A DNA stretch of 6,518 nucleotides from positions 1-6,518 of the forward strand of contig CAMPIA010000075.1 of NCBI GenBank assembly GCA_946886175.1, in the 5' to 3' direction. The notes beneath the pieces are model-generated. The model searched no databases and was not told the DNA's origin. It saw nothing but the letters and a program-made list of their open reading frames with translations. This document shows positions 1 through 6,048 of this stretch, in pieces. Every line of letters starts with the position of its first letter. Within the stretch, counting starts at the first letter, position 1. Both the position numbers and the translations under genes were made by a program. The DNA is from an uncultured Altererythrobacter sp. Lineage in GTDB: Bacteria > Pseudomonadota > Alphaproteobacteria > Sphingomonadales > Sphingomonadaceae.

Positions 1-519
1 ATCAAACGCAGCATTCCCGGCAAGGGCGCGTCCGCCGAGGCTCCGCCCCATGCTCCGGCCGAGGCTCCCGCCGATCCGTCGCAGCGGATCGTCGACGAGG
101 CCAAGGCCGCCTACGCCGCGCGCCAGGCTGGCGACGGGCGGGGCCGGCAGCGCGTGCGCCGGTGCCTGGTGGTCGACGATTCGCGCATGATCCGCAAAGT
201 CGCGCGCCGGATCGTCGAGGACATGGGGTTCGAGACGGCCGAGGCCGAGAACGGCGAGGAAGCGCTCGCCCGCTGCAAGGCCGCGATGCCCGACCTCGTC
301 ATCCTCGACTGGAACATGCCGGTGATGAGCGGTCTCGAATTCGTGACCGAGCTACGCGCCATGCCCGCCGACCGCGTGCCGCGGGTGGTGTTCTGCACCT
401 CGAACTCGGGTGCGGTCGACATCCACAAAGGCATCGACGCCGGCGCCGACGAATACGTGATCAAGCCGTTCGACGAAGCGACCTTGCGCGCCAAGCTGGG
501 CAACATCGGCCTGGGGTAA
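1..519 (+). CDS. CheY-like response regulator receiver protein, 5' partial
   Basis: Phospho-receiver domain that would accept a phosphoryl group from a histidine kinase or phosphotransferase in the cytoplasm. Numbered from the GTG at 154 (121 residues), the acidic pair is D8-D9, the phospho-acceptor is D52 in ILDWNMPVMSG, the switch Thr is T82 in FCTS and the conserved Lys is K104 in VIKPF. This is a complete receiver with no output domain after it, as in CheY or CpdR-type single-domain regulators. The frame has no stop from base 1, and the upstream 51 codons encode an Ala/Pro-rich stretch then a polar helix-like piece (SQRIVDEAKAAYAARQ). GTG 154 has no clear Shine-Dalgarno; the next in-frame ATG (187) lies inside the receiver fold. 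I therefore read it as the C-terminal part of a longer protein starting outside the window; a stand-alone protein from GTG 154 is the alternative. It ends 15 bp before the convergent hydrolase gene. The kinase partner cannot be told from here. Confidence 0.85.
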   Translation: MKRSIPGKGASAEAPPHAPAEAPADPSQRIVDEAKAAYAARQAGDGRGRQRVRRCLVVDDSRMIRKVARRIVEDMGFETAEAENGEEALARCKAAMPDLVILDWNMPVMSGLEFVTELRAMPADRVPRVVFCTSNSGAVDIHKGIDAGADEYVIKPFDEATLRAKLGNIGLG

Positions 520-534
520 AGAGTCCGGGACGGG

Positions 535-1413
535 TCAGCCCAAAGCAGTTCCGTACAGCTTCAGCAGGTTGGCCCAGGCGCGTTCGGCCTCCGCTTCGGC
601 GTAGGAGGGCGCATCCGGCACCGTCCAGCCGTGATCGGCGGCATAGACCTCGATCTCGGCGGGGCGATCCGCCTCGGCCGCCGCCTCGCGCAAGATTTCC
701 AGGTTGTCGGGCGCCTCGGCGTGATCGTCCTGCGCGATGGCGATCAGGAAGCTCGCTCGCGTTTCGTCGAACAGTCGATGCGGGCTCATCTCGTCCTCGC
801 GCACCAGCCCGCCCCCGTGGAAGCTCGCCGCCGCGCGCACGCGATCCGGCACCGCGGCCGCGCTCCAGACCGTGAACGGACCTCCCATGCAGTAGCCCTG
901 CGTGCCGACCCCGCGCGCAGTATCGACCGAGTCCTGCGCATCGAGCCAGCCGATCGCCGCTTGCGCGTCGCGCATGATCGCCTCCGCGGTCAGCTTCGCG
1001 CGCCACGGGCGCACCGTCGCGAAGCCGTCGGCGGCGAAATCGGCGAAATCGCTGAATATCGGCGCGGCGCGGTCGCGGTAATAGGGATTGACCACCAGCA
1101 CCGCGTAGCCCGAACCCGCCAGCCTGCGCGCCATCTGCCGCTTGGACTCGCGGATACTGGCGATGTCGGGCCAGAACAGCACCGCGGGCGCCGCGCCGGA
1201 CGCCGGGTGGACGAAGAACCCGTCCATCGTCCCATCGCGCGTCGCGAAGCTCACCGTGTTCTCGGTCAGCGACGTCGAGCCGCCCGAATCGCCACCCGAC
1301 GCGCTCTCCATCGGCGCACAGGCGGCGAGCGCGGCCATCCCGCCCAGCGCGCCGAACTGCCGCCGGTTGAGCCCCTCGCGCGCCCAGCGCACCAGCTTGT
1401 CTTCGTCGCACAT
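535..1413 (-). CDS. Dienelactone hydrolase family protein with Tat/lipobox N-terminus
   Basis: Alpha/beta hydrolase of the dienelactone hydrolase (DLH) family, which opens lactones or esters with a Cys-His-Asp triad. The 292-residue protein shows C175 in GYCMGG (G-x-C-x-G nucleophile elbow), Asp at D229/D230 in AQDDH and His at H261 in DHGW. The N-terminus has a twin-arginine-like motif, NRRQFGALGG (R17-R18), then a short hydrophobic stretch and a lipobox, LAAC, with C32 as the candidate lipidated Cys. This suggests folded export by Tat and anchoring in a membrane. The frame is open up to 1500, but ATG 1413 is chosen because GGGAGAG lies 6 nt before it and the Tat motif then sits near the N-terminus. 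Divergent from the aldehyde dehydrogenase and convergent with the receiver gene. Substrate unknown; classical DLH acts in chlorocatechol breakdown, but no such pathway genes are present. Family call firm, export inferred. Confidence 0.88.
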   Translation of the reverse strand: MCDEDKLVRWAREGLNRRQFGALGGMAALAACAPMESASGGDSGGSTSLTENTVSFATRDGTMDGFFVHPASGAAPAVLFWPDIASIRESKRQMARRLAGSGYAVLVVNPYYRDRAAPIFSDFADFAADGFATVRPWRAKLTAEAIMRDAQAAIGWLDAQDSVDTARGVGTQGYCMGGPFTVWSAAAVPDRVRAAASFHGGGLVREDEMSPHRLFDETRASFLIAIAQDDHAEAPDNLEILREAAAEADRPAEIEVYAADHGWTVPDAPSYAEAEAERAWANLLKLYGTALG

Positions 1414-1596
1414 CGCCGTCTCTCCCGATGGTTCGGCCGCATGGTGCGCGCGGGGCGCGCGGCATGCAAGCGCGATGGGCGAGCCGCAACCATTGCGCAT
1501 TGGGCCGCGGCGGCCGGCGTGTTAGGTTTCTCTCAGAAACGCAAAATAGCGAGTCGGCGCGGCCCCGCGCCCGCCCGGCAAAGAATGGAGAACGCG
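1414..1596. promoter_or_regulatory. Divergent intergenic region, hydrolase / aldehyde dehydrogenase
   Basis: 183 bp between two start codons facing away from each other, so promoters for both genes should lie here. On the hydrolase side GGGAGAG precedes ATG 1413; on the dehydrogenase side GGAG precedes ATG 1597. A GC-rich palindrome, GGCCGC-G-GCGGCC, lies at 1503-1515, and an AT-richer palindrome at 1526-1540 is listed separately. The AT-richest stretch is about 1521-1549 (GTTAGGTTTC then GCAAAATAG), the likeliest place for the dehydrogenase promoter. I could not fit a convincing -35/-10 pair. Confidence 0.5.
1526..1540. promoter_or_regulatory. Candidate operator palindrome upstream of aldehyde dehydrogenase
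   Basis: GTTTCT-CTC-AGAAAC is a perfect 6-bp inverted repeat around a 3-bp centre, 56 bp before the dehydrogenase ATG. It sits next to the most AT-rich, promoter-like segment of the divergent region (CAAAAT at 1542-1547 could be a weak -10). Its size and position fit a dimeric repressor site, but no regulator gene is beside it and only one copy was seen. A chance palindrome is possible. Confidence 0.35.
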
Positions 1597-3021
1597 ATGT
1601 CCACTGCCTACCGCAACCTGATCGACGGCGAACTGATCGAGACCGCGCAGACGATGGACGTCGTCAATCCCGCCAACGAGGAAGTGATCGGCACCGTGCC
1701 CGCCTGCGGCCAGGACGAGCTCGACCGCGCGGTCGCCGCCGCGCGCCGCGCGTTCAAAACCTGGTCGAAGACCCCGATCGAGGAGCGCCGCGCCGCGATC
1801 CAGAAAATCTCCGGCATCATCAAGGAAAACGCCGACGAGCTGCATCGCCTGCTCACCGCCGAACAGGGCAAGCCGCACCAACAGGCGATGGGCGAGGTCA
1901 TCGGCGCATCGATGATGGTCGGCGCGCAGTCCTCGCTCGATCTCGAGGACGAGGTGAACGAGGACAGCGACACGCGCCTTTCGCGCACGCGCCGCGTGCC
2001 GGTCGGCGTGGTCGGCGGGATCGTGCCGTGGAACTTCCCGGTGATGATGGCGATGCAGAAGATCGCCCCCGCGATGCTTTCGGGCTGCACGATCGTGCTC
2101 AAGCCCTCGCCCTTCACCCCGCTCACCACGCTGCGCATCGCCGAGCTGATCAAGGACGCCGCGCCCCCGGGCGTGATCAACGTCATCACCGGCGAGGATT
2201 CGCTCGGGCCCCTGATCACCGAGCATCCCGACATCGACAAGATCACCTTCACCGGCTCGACCGCGACCGGCAAGAAGATCATGGAAGGCGCGAGCCGCGA
2301 CCTGAAGCGCATCACGCTCGAGCTCGGCGGCAACGACGCCTCGATCGTGCTGCCCGACGCCGATGTCGAGAAGGTGGCCGAGCAGCTATTCTGGTCGAGC
2401 TTCTCCAACGCCGGGCAGATCTGCGTGGCCGCCAAGCGCGTCTATATCCACGAGGACATCTACGACGATCTCAGCAAGGCGATCGCCGAATACGCGAAGA
2501 CGGTGAAGGTCGGCGACGGCTCGCACCAGGGCACCGGGGTCGGTCCGATCCAGAACAAGAAGCAGTACGAGCGCGTGCTCGAGCTGATCGAGGACGCCAA
2601 GACCAACGGCTACAAATTCCTCGTCGGCGGCGACTCCGATCCCTCGGGATCGGGCTATTACGTGCCGATCACCATCCTCGACAATCCGCCCGAGGATGCC
2701 CGCATCGTCGCCGAGGAACAGTTCGGCCCGGTCATGCCGCTGATGAAGTTTTCGAGCGACGAGGAAGTGATCGCGCGCGCAAACAACTCGGACTACGGCC
2801 TCGCCGGCGCGGTGTGGACCAAGGACACCGACCGCGGAGTGCGAATCGCCGAGCAGCTCGAGACGGGCACCGTGTGGATCAACGAGTACCTCCACCTCTC
2901 CCCGTTCGCGCCGTTCGGGGGGCACAAGCAATCGGGCTTCGGCGCCGAATACGGCAAGGAAGGGCTGCTCGAATTCACCTACCCCCAGGTGATCACCGTG
3001 CGGAAAAACGCCGAGGTCTGA
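1597..3021 (+). CDS. NAD(P)-dependent aldehyde dehydrogenase family protein
   Basis: Oxidises an aldehyde to its carboxylate with NAD(P)+ in the cytoplasm. The 474-residue length is normal for the ALDH superfamily. Visible motifs are PWNFPV with oxyanion N146, cofactor Lys K169 in VLKPS, the Rossmann turn FTGSTATG (220-225), general-base Glu E242 in LELGG, nucleophile C276 in AGQIC, and E374 in EEQFGPV. All key residues are present, so it should be active. The frame is open far upstream through the antisense of the hydrolase gene; ATG 1597 is chosen because GGAG (1587-1590) lies 6 nt before it and the family N-terminus (YRNLIDGE) begins just after. An in-frame ATG at 1585 lies upstream of that Shine-Dalgarno. 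The stop is followed 2 nt later by the phosphatase-like gene. Substrate is not evident; the sequence looks most like broad AldA-type aldehyde dehydrogenases rather than a named betaine or succinate-semialdehyde enzyme. Confidence 0.93.
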   Translation: MSTAYRNLIDGELIETAQTMDVVNPANEEVIGTVPACGQDELDRAVAAARRAFKTWSKTPIEERRAAIQKISGIIKENADELHRLLTAEQGKPHQQAMGEVIGASMMVGAQSSLDLEDEVNEDSDTRLSRTRRVPVGVVGGIVPWNFPVMMAMQKIAPAMLSGCTIVLKPSPFTPLTTLRIAELIKDAAPPGVINVITGEDSLGPLITEHPDIDKITFTGSTATGKKIMEGASRDLKRITLELGGNDASIVLPDADVEKVAEQLFWSSFSNAGQICVAAKRVYIHEDIYDDLSKAIAEYAKTVKVGDGSHQGTGVGPIQNKKQYERVLELIEDAKTNGYKFLVGGDSDPSGSGYYVPITILDNPPEDARIVAEEQFGPVMPLMKFSSDEEVIARANNSDYGLAGAVWTKDTDRGVRIAEQLETGTVWINEYLHLSPFAPFGGHKQSGFGAEYGKEGLLEFTYPQVITVRKNAEV

Positions 3022-3026
3022 CCTTG
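3013..3026 (+). promoter_or_regulatory. Shine-Dalgarno and TTG start deciding the phosphatase-like gene
   Basis: GAGG at 3013-3016 lies inside the last codons of the dehydrogenase, whose TGA is at 3019-3021; TTG follows at 3024. The 7-nt spacing and the stop/start closeness support TTG as the start and re-initiation by the ribosome that finishes the dehydrogenase. Confidence 0.6.
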
Positions 3027-3488
3027 GCGCGCGCCGCCGATCCGGCCGACATCCGGGCCTGGCGGCGCCGCTCCGATGCGGTGACCACCTCGGGTCGGCT
3101 CGAGGAGCGCGACCTTGAGCGGCTCGCCGCGATCGGCGTGCGCCACGTGATCAACCTCGCGCTCGACGATCATCCCGAAGCGCTGCCCGGCGAGGCGGAT
3201 CGTCTGGGCGCGCTGGGGATCGCCTACACGCATATCCCGGTGCCGTTCGGCGCGCCGACGCGGGCGCATTACGCAGCCTTTCGCGCGGCGCTGACCGAGG
3301 TGGACGGGCCGGCCCATGTCCACTGCATCATGAACTACCGCGTCACCGCGTTCTTCTACGTGCTCGACCTCGAGAGCGGCATGGAGGAGCCCGTTGCGCG
3401 CGAGCGGATGGCGGAGGTCTGGAATCCTTTCGCCGCGCAGGACCCCGCCGCCCGGCCGTGGGCCGAGTTGCTTCAGCGCCCCGCGTAG
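3024..3488 (+). CDS. Protein tyrosine phosphatase-like protein with CX4R loop
   Basis: Small (154-residue) protein with a dual-specificity/DUF442-like phosphatase layout. An N-terminal stretch (TTSGRLEERDLERLAAIGVRHVINLAL, quoted here as TTSGRL...HVINLAL, 21-47) is typical of this fold, followed by THIPV (69-73) and the loop VHCIMNYR, with C101 and R106 spaced as CX4R rather than the classical CX5R. CX4R is also found in the DUF442/Blh phosphatase-like domain; here the usual Gly/Ser of the loop are replaced by Ile-Met-Asn-Tyr. Activity is uncertain and the substrate unknown. The start is TTG 3024, 2 nt after the dehydrogenase stop, with GAGG (3013-3016) 7 nt ahead; no in-frame ATG exists near the N-terminus, and GTG 3081 would cut into the conserved start of the domain. 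Probably cotranscribed and coupled with the dehydrogenase. The 3' end overlaps the convergent serine hydrolase by 16 bp. Confidence 0.8.
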   Translation: MARAADPADIRAWRRRSDAVTTSGRLEERDLERLAAIGVRHVINLALDDHPEALPGEADRLGALGIAYTHIPVPFGAPTRAHYAAFRAALTEVDGPAHVHCIMNYRVTAFFYVLDLESGMEEPVARERMAEVWNPFAAQDPAARPWAELLQRPA

Positions 3489-4738
3489 TCCGCGCCGTAA
3501 ACCGCGTCGCGAAAATCGTGGTGCAGCGCATTGTCGAACGGAACCTTCTGCGTGGCGAAGATCACCGCCATGTCCTGCCGCGGATCGACCCAGAACAGCA
3601 TCGAGGGCAGCCCGTCCCAGAAGAACTCGCCCACGGTGCCGCGGTTCTCGTCGTCGCTCTGCGGCGGGGCGGTGCGGACGAAGAAATCGATCCCGAACCC
3701 GCCCGTGCCCTTGCCGGTCAACCACGAGCGCTGCTCGGGTGTGATGCGCGGATCGAGGCTGTCGGTCGCCATCAGCCGCACGGTGGCGGGCTGGAGAATT
3801 CGTGTGCCGCCGAGTTCGCCTTCGTTCAGCAGCATGCGGGCGAAGCGCATGTAATCGTCCACCGTGGTGACGAGGCCCGAGCCGCCCATCGTCATCGGCC
3901 TGTCCATGAAGTTTGGCTCGAGCCAGGCCTCGCGCGGCATCGGCGACAGCTTGCCGTCCTCGCCCGCGACGTGAATCCGCGCCAGTCGCGGCACTTCGGC
4001 CATGTCGCGCTTCCATCCGGTGTCGTGCATCGCGAGCGGCGCGAAGACATGCTCGCGCACGTATTCGGCGAACGGCTGGCCCGAAAGAACCTCGACCAGC
4101 CGCGCCTGCACGTCGACGCCGGCGCTGTAGTGCCAGTGCGTACCGGGATCGTAGAGCAGCGGCACCCTGGCCATCGCATCGGCGAACCGCGCCAGCGTCT
4201 TGTCGGGGCTGAGCGGGTCCAGCTCCTCCCACACGCGGTCGGCGGCATTCTGCGGCTCGCCGTTGGGGCCGTAAGTGAACCCGGCGGTGTGGCGCAGGAT
4301 GTCGCGCACGGTGATCGGCCGCTTCGGATCGCGCAGGATCGGGCTGCCGTCCGGTTTCTCGCCCGCGAGCACCTTCACGTTCGCGAACTGCGGCAGGTGC
4401 CAGGCGAGCGGATCGTCGAGCCCGAACGCGCCCTGCTCCCACAACTGCATCAGCGCGACCCCGGTGACCGGCTTGGTCATCGAGAATATCTGCACCAGCG
4501 TGTCGCGCGCGAACGGCCTGTCCTCCTCGCGCTGCGCCATTCCGGCGGCCGCGAAGCAGCGCTCCGCGCCATCCTTCCACACCAGCGCCGACGCGCCGAC
4601 GATGCGTTCGTCCTCGACCGCCCGATCGAGAAACGCCGCGATACGCGCGCAATCGGGCTCGTAGTCCCGCGCTGCCGCCGGAATCGCCAGCAGCGCCATC
4701 AGCGCTCCCGCGAGCATCCTCGATATCGCTGCTGTCAC
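3473..4738 (-). CDS. Exported serine hydrolase, beta-lactamase/EstB family
   Basis: Penicillin-binding-protein-fold serine hydrolase (class C beta-lactamase-related; includes esterases, D-aminopeptidases and transpeptidase-like proteins). The 421-residue protein has the SxxK motif FSMTKP (S86 nucleophile, K89), the Tyr motif HYSAG (Y204-S205-A206) in place of YxN, and a C-terminal segment VGEFFWDG (369-376) where the KTG-like strand is expected. YSA with a GEFFWDG-type strand is more like carboxylesterases of the EstB type than true beta-lactamases, so ester hydrolysis is the best guess. The N-terminus looks like a Sec signal: hydrophobic MLAGALMALLAIP then AAA, cleavage near A23. Start is GTG 4738, chosen because GGGAGGG lies 5 nt ahead; the alternative ATG (codon 8) has no such site. 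GTG overlaps the stop of the 46-codon ORF as GTGA, so translation is probably coupled to the upstream genes. The 3' end overlaps the phosphatase-like gene tail to tail. Confidence 0.9.
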   Translation of the reverse strand: MTAAISRMLAGALMALLAIPAAARDYEPDCARIAAFLDRAVEDERIVGASALVWKDGAERCFAAAGMAQREEDRPFARDTLVQIFSMTKPVTGVALMQLWEQGAFGLDDPLAWHLPQFANVKVLAGEKPDGSPILRDPKRPITVRDILRHTAGFTYGPNGEPQNAADRVWEELDPLSPDKTLARFADAMARVPLLYDPGTHWHYSAGVDVQARLVEVLSGQPFAEYVREHVFAPLAMHDTGWKRDMAEVPRLARIHVAGEDGKLSPMPREAWLEPNFMDRPMTMGGSGLVTTVDDYMRFARMLLNEGELGGTRILQPATVRLMATDSLDPRITPEQRSWLTGKGTGGFGIDFFVRTAPPQSDDENRGTVGEFFWDGLPSMLFWVDPRQDMAVIFATQKVPFDNALHHDFRDAVYGADYAGR

Positions 4739-4875
4739 GCCGTCCCTCCCTCTCGGCAGTTACCCCCGAACACCACTGTCCGCGCGCCGCCGCGCTCGAA
4801 CGGGAAGCTCGTCACTTGCGCGGTCACGCCGGGCCGGTCGGCGCAGCCCTGCGCGAGGACGCGTGGTTCGCCCAT
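4735..4875 (-). CDS. Small 46-residue hypothetical protein in flavoprotein/hydrolase operon
   Basis: Not recognised. On the minus strand ATG 4875 follows the flavoprotein TGA by one base (TGACATG). The frame runs 46 codons and ends in a TGA that overlaps the serine hydrolase GTG (GTGA), filling the gap between the two genes almost exactly. The protein begins MGEPRVLAQG, has two Cys (C11, C40), a VTAQVTSFPFERGG middle and ends NCREGGTA; there is no clear signal peptide or membrane segment. About 39 of 46 codons end in G or C, similar to the neighbouring genes. I see no Shine-Dalgarno before ATG 4875, so it would depend on re-initiation after the flavoprotein. It may be a real small protein or only a leader ORF that carries ribosomes to the hydrolase start. 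Function unknown. Confidence 0.5.
   Translation of the reverse strand: MGEPRVLAQGCADRPGVTAQVTSFPFERGGARTVVFGGNCREGGTA
4744..4750 (-). promoter_or_regulatory. Strong Shine-Dalgarno for the GTG-started serine hydrolase
   Basis: On the minus strand GGGAGGG ends 5 nt before GTG 4738. It lies within the last codons of the small ORF 4735-4875, so the same bases encode its Glu-Gly-Gly tail. This site decides GTG 4738 over the ATG seven codons downstream. Confidence 0.65.
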
Positions 4876-4876
4876 G

Positions 4877-5893
4877 TCAGCGCCGGGTGAGCGCCGCTTC
4901 GCTCTCGGCCATCAGCGCGGCGATGATCTGCGCGACGGGCTCTTCTTCCTTCACCATGCCGACCGACTGGCCGGCCATCAGCGATCCGCCCTCGATATCG
5001 CCGTCGATCACCGCGCGGCGCAGCGCGCCGGCCCAGTAGTGCTCGATCTGGAGCTGCGCCTCGCTCATCGCGATGCCTTCCTCGTCGAGCATCCGCGCGA
5101 CTTCGCGCTGCTTGGCGGTGAAGCTCTCGGTGCCCTTGTTCTTGAGCGCGCGCACCGGGATTACCGGCAGGCGCGGATCGACCTGCACGCTGGTGACCGC
5201 ATCGCGCGCGCTGGCGCGGAAGAACGCCTTCTTGAAATCGGGGTGCGCGATCGATTCGGTCGCGCAGGCGAAACGCGTGCCGAGCTGCACGCCGGCCGCG
5301 CCCATCTCGAGATAGCCGGCGATCGCCTGCCCCTTGCCGATCCCCCCGGCGACGAAGATCAGGTGCTCGTCCGCCAGCTCGGGCAGGATTTCCTGCGCCA
5401 GAACGCTGGTCGAAACCGGGCCGATATGGCCGCCGGCCTCCATTCCCTCGATCACCAGCGCGTCGGCGCCGGAGCGCAACAGCTTCTTGCCGAGCGCGAG
5501 CGTGGGGGCGAAGCAGATCACCTTGGCCGGGTGCGTGCCCCCCTTGATCGCCTCGACGCTGCCCTTGGGCGGAATGCCGCCGGCGAGCACGACGTGGCTC
5601 ACCGCGTGCTTCTCGCAGACGTCGATCAGATCGAACAGTTGCGGGTGCATCGTGATCAGGTTCACGCCGAACGGCCGGTCGGTCATCGCCCGGGTTGCGG
5701 CAATCTCGGCGTCGAGCAGTTCGGGCGTCATCGCGCCGCAGGCGATCACTCCGAAGCCGCCCGCGTTGCTGATCGCGGAGACGAGATTGCGCTCGGACAC
5801 CCAGCTCATCGCGCCGCACAGTATCGCGGCTTCGCAGCCGAGGAAGTCGGTGCCGCGCTGCATCAGGCGGCGGGTCTTGGGATAGTCGCTCAT
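4877..5893 (-). CDS. Nitronate monooxygenase / FabK-like FMN flavoprotein
   Basis: TIM-barrel FMN protein of the 2-nitropropane dioxygenase (NMO) family, whose members oxidise nitronates, reduce quinones with NAD(P)H, or act as enoyl-ACP reductase FabK. The 338-residue protein shows the N-terminal flavin region CGAMSWVSE (26-34), SNAGGFGVIACG (42-53), the EGMEAGGHIGP motif with the conserved His H156, the phosphate-binding FVAGGIGKG (180-188) and EMGAAGVQLGTRF (196-208). Length is normal. Start is ATG 5893; MSDYPKTRRLMQRG is a sensible family N-terminus. There is no Shine-Dalgarno; instead a GC-rich hairpin directly abuts the start codon. First gene of a likely three-gene operon with the small ORF and serine hydrolase, and divergent from katG. 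Which NMO subclass it belongs to cannot be settled by reading; the neighbouring genes do not suggest fatty-acid synthesis, so FabK activity is less likely. Confidence 0.9.
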   Translation of the reverse strand: MSDYPKTRRLMQRGTDFLGCEAAILCGAMSWVSERNLVSAISNAGGFGVIACGAMTPELLDAEIAATRAMTDRPFGVNLITMHPQLFDLIDVCEKHAVSHVVLAGGIPPKGSVEAIKGGTHPAKVICFAPTLALGKKLLRSGADALVIEGMEAGGHIGPVSTSVLAQEILPELADEHLIFVAGGIGKGQAIAGYLEMGAAGVQLGTRFACATESIAHPDFKKAFFRASARDAVTSVQVDPRLPVIPVRALKNKGTESFTAKQREVARMLDEEGIAMSEAQLQIEHYWAGALRRAVIDGDIEGGSLMAGQSVGMVKEEEPVAQIIAALMAESEAALTRR

Positions 5894-5916
5894 CGTGCGC
5901 GCGCTTAGGGCGCACG
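5894..5916 (-). promoter_or_regulatory. Hairpin abutting the flavoprotein start codon
   Basis: On the plus strand CGTGCGC (5894-5900) and GCGCACG (5910-5916) form a perfect 7-bp inverted repeat around 9 nt. On the minus strand the second arm ends right at ATG 5893, exactly where a Shine-Dalgarno would be. If transcribed it could hide the start; if transcription begins inside it, the mRNA would be nearly leaderless. Confidence 0.4.
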
Positions 5917-6016
5917 CGCCGGGGCGGCAAGAGGAGAGCGCGCGGCGGCGTGCGCCGCACGGCGGAACCCGGGCCGCTTCGGCCCATTGAATCGGCGGGC
6001 GTGCGCGCGCCGCACA

Positions 6017-6031
6017 ATCGGTTAAATCGAT
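6017..6031. promoter_or_regulatory. OxyR-like dyad 1 (distal to katG)
   Basis: ATCGGTTAAATCGAT matches the classical E. coli OxyR half-operator pattern ATAG-N-T-NNN-A-N-CTAT at 8 of 10 specified positions and has LysR-type T-N11-A symmetry. It lies 118 bp before the katG start. No oxyR gene is in the window, so the regulator is inferred from the motif and from katG being a frequent OxyR target. Confidence 0.35.
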
Positions 6032-6048
6032 AAGCCTGACAGGACTTA

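Noticed and set aside
520..534. Possible terminator between the receiver and hydrolase genes
   Set aside because: Only 15 bp, with no stem and no T-run.
1034..1052. Short tandem repeat GGCGAAATC x2
   Set aside because: It lies inside the hydrolase coding sequence, where it encodes the DFADFA segment; explained by codon reuse.
1503..1515. Palindrome GGCCGC-G-GCGGCC
   Set aside because: Pure G/C in GC-rich DNA with no promoter context; too likely by chance to call a separate site.
631..1596. Upstream extension of the aldehyde dehydrogenase frame
   Set aside because: It is antisense to the dienelactone hydrolase, has low-complexity Arg-rich translation, and the Shine-Dalgarno and family N-terminus fix the start at 1597.
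2979..4652. Long minus-strand frame of 557 codons
   Set aside because: Shifted-frame shadow of the serine hydrolase continuing antisense through the phosphatase-like gene; Arg/Gly-rich with no motif.
3458..5908. Very long plus-strand open frame (816 codons) spanning the minus-strand operon
   Set aside because: It is Arg/His/Ala-rich antisense of the serine hydrolase and flavoprotein, both of which have clear family motifs. Long antisense frames are expected at this GC content.
5894..6006. Four copies of CGTGCGC or its complement as a repeat family
   Set aside because: The same heptamer also occurs inside several genes of this window, so clustering may only reflect CG-alternating composition; kept only as part of the start-codon hairpin.
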